Shown: piece by piece, positions 5,683 through 8,539 of the stretch
How positions within the stretch are numbered: the stretch's first letter is position 1
Layout: each line of letters begins with the position of its first letter
NCBI GenBank assembly: GCA_001795315.1
Contig: MGOH01000002.1
Location: 7,173 to 15,711, forward strand
DNA: 8,539 bases
Source of the DNA: Chloroflexi bacterium RBG_19FT_COMBO_48_23
GTDB lineage: Bacteria; Chloroflexota; Dehalococcoidia; GIF9; UBA5620
Direction of reading: 5' to 3'
Notes under the pieces: generated by a model
What the model saw: the letters and a program-made list of their open reading frames with translations, nothing else
Databases searched by the model: none
Told to the model about the DNA's origin: nothing
Program-made: the position numbers and the translations under genes

Positions 5683-6643
5683 TGAATATTCTCCGCGGGT
5701 TTTCCACCATGAGGGTATTAATCTTGTCCTGGCTGATTCCCGCCTCCTTGAGAGCCGGGATAATATTATTGAAGACATGGACATAGGACCAGTTAGCCAG
5801 GAACGGCTTGGCGGCATCTGAAAACTCGTAGGGGCGGCCCAGCCAGTATGCCCAGCAATCCTGAGAAAGCAGAATCCTGTCGACATAGCCGATACCAATC
5901 AGGGCAATGAGGCAAGCCTTCCTCAGCTTGTCAGGGAAGAGAATGTCAATGCCCAGTCGGTCGAAAGCTATGTTCACTCCCTTTTCCAGAACTGAGAGGT
6001 GATATTTCAGGTCGGCATTACCGCACATGTGCCCGATAACTAAACGGTTGGGGTCTGCACCCTCGGAGATGAGCAGGTCAGCCTGCTCCTGCCCCATGGT
6101 TCCGGCTTCGGTGTGGGTGATGATGGGCACACCGGTCTCTTTCTGCGCCCTGGCTGCCGCCTTAAGCACCTTCTCCTCATAAGAACTTATTCTGGCATGT
6201 CCCGTGGCTACCTTGATAACACCAGCTTTCACCCCGGTATTGCCTACGCCCTGCGTAATCTCCTTAACAAGCGTCTCGCATAATTCAGTGGTGATGTCAT
6301 ACGTCTGGCTGCGAAACTTAAAATAGCCGGCCCTCCCGAATTTCTCCGTGTAAAAGCCTGTAGCACAGATGACATTTATGCCCAGCCTGTCGGAGACCAT
6401 CTTCTGCAGCTCTACATCCCTGCCCATGTCGGTGGCAGTAGCATCAACCAGCGTCTTCAAGCCGTAGCCCTTTGCCTCCTTCAAAGCTTCCACGCAAGCC
6501 GTGGCGGCTGCTTCACGGTCGTAGGGCGGAGCCAGCGCATCGCAGTCCCACCCCAGATAAGCAAAAATCAGATGCTCGTGCATCAGGGTCATGCCAAGCT
6601 CATTCGCAGAAATCTCACCGAGCACAGTATTAACCTTAGCCAT
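5672..6643 (-). CDS. Phosphotriesterase-family metallohydrolase
   Basis: A 323-residue TIM-barrel hydrolase of the phosphotriesterase (PTE) family in the amidohydrolase superfamily, whose members split phosphotriesters, lactones or other esters with a two-metal centre. All expected ligands are seen: H22 and H24 in MHEHL, the carboxylated bridging K144 in GVIKVATG, H177 in PIITHTEAG, H205 in VIGHMCGNAD and D262 in LLSQDCWAYW. Length and the N-terminal VNTVLGEI...LGMTLMHEHL fit the family. There is no signal peptide, so it is cytoplasmic. SQDCWAYWLGRPYEF after the last ligand shapes the substrate pocket and might define a subfamily; substrate is unknown. The ATG has GAGGG a few bases upstream. 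It is the first gene of a unit with the coupled Fe-S protein and the C_GCAxxG protein, behind an extended -10 promoter about 100 bases upstream. A lactonase or ester hydrolase is as likely as an organophosphate hydrolase. Confidence 0.9.
   Translation of the reverse strand: MAKVNTVLGEISANELGMTLMHEHLIFAYLGWDCDALAPPYDREAAATACVEALKEAKGYGLKTLVDATATDMGRDVELQKMVSDRLGINVICATGFYTEKFGRAGYFKFRSQTYDITTELCETLVKEITQGVGNTGVKAGVIKVATGHARISSYEEKVLKAAARAQKETGVPIITHTEAGTMGQEQADLLISEGADPNRLVIGHMCGNADLKYHLSVLEKGVNIAFDRLGIDILFPDKLRKACLIALIGIGYVDRILLSQDCWAYWLGRPYEFSDAAKPFLANWSYVHVFNNIIPALKEAGISQDKINTLMVENPRRIFSGE
5690..5694 (-). promoter_or_regulatory. Ribosome binding site deciding a GTG start
   Basis: GGAGA on the minus strand lies seven bases before the GTG at 5682, inside the last codons of the hydrolase gene. 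Together with the 11-base overlap it supports the short start of the Fe-S gene over any start farther upstream. Confidence 0.65.
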
Positions 6644-6680
6644 GAAATTCCCTCTTTTCTTCTTACATTCGGCTTAAAAT

Positions 6681-6833
6681 GGCTGCCAGGCTTTAGCCTC
6701 GCCAAAACCAATTATCGGGCGACCTTTTAAGGTAGCCGCTTTATCAGCGATTATAACAAAGCAATTTCCAGAGAGCAACGAACGAGCCATAGAATATCGC
6801 AGTTTGCCTGTAGTAGTTGCAGGGCTCCAGCCC
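6681..6833. repeat. Cluster of three hairpin repeats
   Basis: Three units of the form GC...N5-YY-N5'...GC at 6688-6699, 6722-6733 and 6822-6833. Their arms covary between copies while the layout stays the same, as in degenerate REP-like elements. The two left copies lie in the predicted hydrolase mRNA leader and the third upstream of its promoter. Compare the larger double hairpin at 4708-4768. Confidence 0.5.
6750..6778 (-). promoter_or_regulatory. Extended -10 promoter of the hydrolase operon
   Basis: On the minus strand TGT precedes a perfect TATAAT (6755-6750), giving TGnTATAAT, with TTGCTC (6778-6773) 17 bases upstream as a weak -35. Transcription would begin near 6743, giving a leader of about 100 bases that contains two short hairpins (6722-6733 and 6688-6699). 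Confidence 0.55.
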
Positions 6834-6897
6834 GCTTGTTTTGCTAGCACAAACCTGATGGCTAAACCTTTCCTCACTCCTCACCGTTATAAACAGA

Positions 6898-6926
6898 TAG
6901 AAATATTAATATATGTGGCGTATAAT
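6898..6926 (+). promoter_or_regulatory. Promoter of the lipoprotein gene
   Basis: A perfect TATAAT (6921-6926) lies 17 bases after TAGAAA (6898-6903; four of six matches to TTGACA), in an A+T-rich stretch. The -10 ends only 23 bases before the ATG, giving a leader of under 20 bases filled by the AAAGGGGGTG ribosome site (6933-6942). Confidence 0.6.
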
Positions 6927-6949
6927 TTTATTAAAGGGGGTGAATTAAA

Positions 6950-7843
6950 ATGAGAGTTTTCAGATGTGGTTCGGTTATAGCGATGGCAGTGTTGATTACG
7001 GCAACCGTGCTGGGCAGTGGTTGTGCTGCCCCTTCCGTAGAACCAACATTGCCAGCACCGACGTCCAAACCTAACGTGGCGCCGGTAATCTCAAGTGTAA
7101 CTGCCAAGCCGGCAGAAGTGACCTATGGGGACAGCTCGACGATTACCTGTATTGCTACTGACCCCGATTACGACCCGGTCAAATATAGCTGGTCAGCCAG
7201 TGATGGAATCATCACCGGCACAGGCAGCGAAGTAACCTGGGTGGCTCCAAATAAAGACGGGAATTTTAACATAGCAGTCACCATGACTGATTCCAGAGGC
7301 GGCAAGGCAACAGGCAATGCGATGGTTGCTGTCTCATCACCCGTAAAGACAATCATCATCGACCCGGTTGCTTCAGAAACCGGCACAGTAAATCAGAAAA
7401 ATGCCACGTACTATTCCAAGACCTGGGCTGGAGATGATGCTAAGAATATAGGCCATCGTGCTTTCTGGAGCTTCGATATTTCAAAGTTGGGAGGCAAAAA
7501 TATACAGAACGCCAGCCTGAAGTTCACGACTGGCCAGATTATTGGCAACCCGTTCTGGTACGGCCCTGCTACAGGACTCGGCGGTTTAACGCTGTGGAAG
7601 ACCACCCATGGTGCCAGCCTGCCAGAATTCGGCTATCTCGGTGGCAAACTATCAAGCACTGGCTCCTTTTTTGAGCCGCCGACCGTCGTAGATGTAACCA
7701 CGGAAATGAGGGTGCTAACTGACTGGAATATTGACCGCTTTCAAGTGGAGGCACTGTTCGATAGGGTTAGCAATGGCAACTATGTCCTTGAATCGATCGA
7801 ATGGTCATCCGTTGTTCTTGAGGTTACCTATTCAGATAAGTAA
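6950..7843 (+). CDS. Lipoprotein with PKD/Ig-like and DNRLRE-like domains
   Basis: A 297-residue secreted protein, probably lipid-anchored on the outer side of the membrane. Residues 1-24 are a signal peptide (charged MRVFRCG, hydrophobic core, then LGSGC with the lipidated Cys at 25; Gly at -3 is off the usual lipobox). A Pro/Thr-rich linker (about 26-43) leads to a PKD/Ig-like beta-sandwich at 44-128 (NVAPVISSVTAKP, TDPDYDPVKYSWSASDG, TMTDSRGG). The C-terminal part (about 135-297) resembles DNRLRE/CBM96-like beta domains: an opening strand, RAFWSFDISKLGG, IQNASLKF, and a closing SSVVLEVTYSD. Such domains bind or display carbohydrate or cell-surface material; no catalytic site is visible. 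The start has AAAGGGGGTG seven bases upstream. It is divergent from the hydrolase operon and stands alone. Domain naming of the C-terminal half is by pattern only. Confidence 0.8.
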   Translation: MRVFRCGSVIAMAVLITATVLGSGCAAPSVEPTLPAPTSKPNVAPVISSVTAKPAEVTYGDSSTITCIATDPDYDPVKYSWSASDGIITGTGSEVTWVAPNKDGNFNIAVTMTDSRGGKATGNAMVAVSSPVKTIIIDPVASETGTVNQKNATYYSKTWAGDDAKNIGHRAFWSFDISKLGGKNIQNASLKFTTGQIIGNPFWYGPATGLGGLTLWKTTHGASLPEFGYLGGKLSSTGSFFEPPTVVDVTTEMRVLTDWNIDRFQVEALFDRVSNGNYVLESIEWSSVVLEVTYSDK

Positions 7844-7893
7844 CACAGGCGCTCTTTTTGCCAGATATAGATATTAGTTAGCTTAACGGCGAC

Positions 7894-7930
7894 AAAAAAC
7901 CAGCTGCCCGCTGGTAGCAGTGGGCAGCTG
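7894..7930 (-). terminator. Intrinsic terminator on the minus strand
   Basis: CAGCTGCCCGCTG (7901-7913) and CAGTGGGCAGCTG (7918-7930) form a 13-bp stem with one G-U pair and a four-base loop. On the minus strand the stem is followed by G and six Ts (7899-7894), a textbook Rho-independent terminator. On the plus strand no T run follows, though the stem could still mark the 3' end of the lipoprotein mRNA, 57 bases after its stop. Confidence 0.8.
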
Positions 7931-8028
7931 CAAGCCTGGTACCAGCTGATTTATTTACCACTGCACAAACATTGGGATGTATGTTAAGTTGGGCGTACGA
8001 TTATACCCGATATTCGAACACATTTAGA
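7894..8028 (-). ncRNA. Candidate small RNA: -10 box to terminator
   Basis: On the minus strand a perfect TATAAT (8005-8000), with a weak TCTAAA (8028-8023) 17 bases upstream, precedes the strong terminator. A transcript from about 7993 to 7894 would be about 100 bases. The longest frame after an ATG in it is five codons (MFVQW) without an SD, so it would be non-coding. The span given includes the promoter. It matches no RNA family I recognise, and the terminator might simply serve genes to the right. Confidence 0.25.
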
Positions 8029-8071
8029 CCAGATTGCCAGTCCCCCAAGTTAATAATCCCTTTGCTCGACT

Positions 8072-8091
8072 CATGTAACGCCATGTAACGC
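8072..8091. repeat. Tandem 10-bp direct repeat
   Basis: CATGTAACGC occurs twice with no gap (8072-8081 and 8082-8091). The period is about one helical turn, as in some regulator sites, but no associated promoter is clear. Confidence 0.6.
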
Positions 8092-8221
8092 AGCTAATCT
8101 ATGTCAGCCCTGATTTATAGCACAGGCAGATAAAATGAATTACAACAGATTGAGCTTGCTGCGAAACTCACCACTGAAGACTGGTTAAGCAACCCTAGTC
8201 AAAGTTGCAACCCCACAAGAA

Positions 8222-8470
8222 TTAAGCCTTGATATCCCCTGGCTTTGTTTCTTCAGCATCTTCAGGAGCAATCCTGTCAATTAGGTCGCAATAAAGCTTT
8301 TGAACCTCATTCATGAGTTTGCTTGTACTCTCTGTTCTTCAAGTTTTGGGTGGCCAATATTTTCGCTCGGGGTCCATAATAAACCAGCCGATTTCCCTGA
8401 AGAGATTCTCTAACCACTGAAAAGACACCACAAACTCGCCTAAGTTTTTATATATTACTTCAATGTCCAT
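8222..8470 (-). pseudogene. Hypothetical protein frame split by an in-frame TGA
   Basis: Reading left from ATG at 8470, 43 codons (beginning MDIEVIYKNLGEF, ending YWPPKT) run to a TGA at 8341-8339, and the same frame continues for 38 codons (RTESTSKLMNEVQKLYCDLI and on to KPGDIKA) to TAA at 8222-8224. Both halves look like genuine helical soluble protein with balanced charge and hydrophobic spacing (FVVSFQWLENLFREIGWF; LMNEVQKLYCDLIDRI), so a single 82-residue frame broken by one nonsense change (for example CGA or GGA to TGA) is the simplest reading. The ATG has no SD, and TGA closes the frame upstream. A sequencing error or programmed read-through are alternatives. I do not recognise the family; similar helical segments occur in HEPN-like proteins, but that is only an impression. 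If expressed, its message may end at the 7894-7930 terminator. Confidence 0.5.
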
Positions 8471-8490
8471 GTTTAGTGTTCAGCTTAAAC

Positions 8491-8539
8491 TCAATTTTGA
8501 GGCAGAACCTCCAGCGTTGGCAATTCAGTTCCATCTTGT
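8491..8539 (-). CDS. Possible C-terminal end of a gene entering from the right
   Basis: From 8538 leftwards one minus-strand frame reads QDGTELPTLEVLPQN followed by TGA (8493-8491), which looks like a natural protein C-terminus. Only 15 codons are visible and another frame is open over the same bases, so this is a weak call. If real, the gene would sit 20 bases upstream of the TGA-split frame. Confidence 0.25.
   Translation of the reverse strand, partial: QDGTELPTLEVLPQN

Larger units (their letters stand above)
6644..6949. other. Divergent intergenic region with three short hairpin modules
   Basis: This 306-base region separates the hydrolase operon from the lipoprotein gene and contains promoters for both. 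It also carries three 12-base inverted repeats with 5-bp arms and 2-base centres: AGGCT-TT-AGCCT (6688-6699), ACCTT-TT-AAGGT (6722-6733) and GGGCT-CC-AGCCC (6822-6833), each with GC-rich flanks. A 67-codon minus-strand frame across it (6674-6877) reads through these hairpins and has no family features, so I do not call it a gene. Confidence 0.6.
7844..8221. other. Gene-poor stretch with terminator and repeat
   Basis: About 380 bases with no convincing gene. It has a strong minus-strand terminator (7894-7930), a 10-bp palindrome CTGGTACCAG (7936-7945), a perfect minus-strand TATAAT (8000-8005), and a tandem 10-bp repeat (8072-8091). A plus-strand frame after a TAA near 8136 reads NELQQIELAAKLTTEDWLSN and on to a TGA by about 8233; it is protein-like but has no start codon and may be a gene remnant or chance. 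Confidence 0.5.

Noticed and set aside
5683..5898. Longer start for the Fe-S protein
   Set aside because: The extra 72 codons lie inside the hydrolase gene in another frame and do not resemble the family; the GTG at 5682 has a good SD.
6674..6877. 67-codon minus-strand frame
   Set aside because: It spans the hairpin repeats and the hydrolase promoter, has no SD or domain, and its peptide looks like a translated repeat.
8339..8341. TGA as selenocysteine or reassigned codon
   Set aside because: The context (K-T-TGA-R-T) has no redox motif; only a 5-bp stem CTCAT-GA-ATGAG follows, not a convincing SECIS. All long genes read through cleanly with TGG for Trp and no internal TGA, so TGA is not reassigned.
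1..8539. CRISPR array, tRNA, rRNA, insertion sequence or integrase
   Set aside because: No regularly spaced repeats of suitable length, no cloverleaf or T-loop sequence, and no transposase or recombinase motifs were found by eye.

Overview
This window looks like chromosomal DNA from an anaerobic bacterium. A Dehalococcoidia-like member of the Chloroflexota is the best guess, at low confidence. That guess rests on the mix of families (a YuiD-type divergent PAP2 protein, a divergent PlsY, a CruC/CrtQ-type glycosyltransferase, a COG1600 double [4Fe-4S] protein, a C_GCAxxG_C_C protein and a phosphotriesterase-family hydrolase) and on the type of intergenic hairpin repeats. No rRNA, tRNA, CRISPR array, transposase or phage gene was seen.

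Layout. At 1-543 (+) is the 3' part of coaE (dephospho-CoA kinase). It converges with zero gap on a divergent-PAP2/YuiD membrane protein (544-987, -), which has its own extended -10 promoter. From 988 to 1345 there is no convincing gene: two exact 26-bp copies of a dispersed repeat and a bulged hairpin. A 27-28 residue hydrophobic ORF (1346-1429, -) follows, with an SD, a leader hairpin and an upstream direct repeat resembling a PhoB/PhoP-type box. At 1607-4139 (-) three tightly spaced genes, plsY-like, family 2 glycosyltransferase and sugar-nucleotide transferase, read from a good TTGACA-N17-TATGCT promoter at 4194-4222. They suggest synthesis of a lipid or glycolipid headgroup (inference).

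A second minus-strand unit runs from 6643 to 4244: a phosphotriesterase-family metallohydrolase with a complete metal-ligand set, a COG1600/QueG-like Fe-S protein whose GTG start overlaps the hydrolase stop by 11 nt, then a C_GCAxxG_C_C protein. A 61-bp palindromic double-hairpin element lies between the last two and supplies the stop codon of the Fe-S gene. Divergently, 6950-7843 (+) encodes a lipoprotein with a PKD/Ig-like domain and a DNRLRE-like beta-rich domain.

The last 700 bases (7844-8539) are mostly non-coding or degraded. They hold a strong intrinsic terminator acting on the minus strand, a perfect -10 box about 100 nt upstream of it (possible small RNA), a tandem 10-bp repeat, and a minus-strand hypothetical reading frame of 82 codons interrupted by an in-frame TGA.

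The most interesting parts are the coupled hydrolase/Fe-S/C_GCAxxG locus with its embedded palindrome, the plsY-like/GT/nucleotidyltransferase operon, and the small unlisted elements (27-28 aa membrane ORF, TGA-split ORF, candidate sRNA). Nothing here is proven to be a new system; all functional roles are inferred from motifs.
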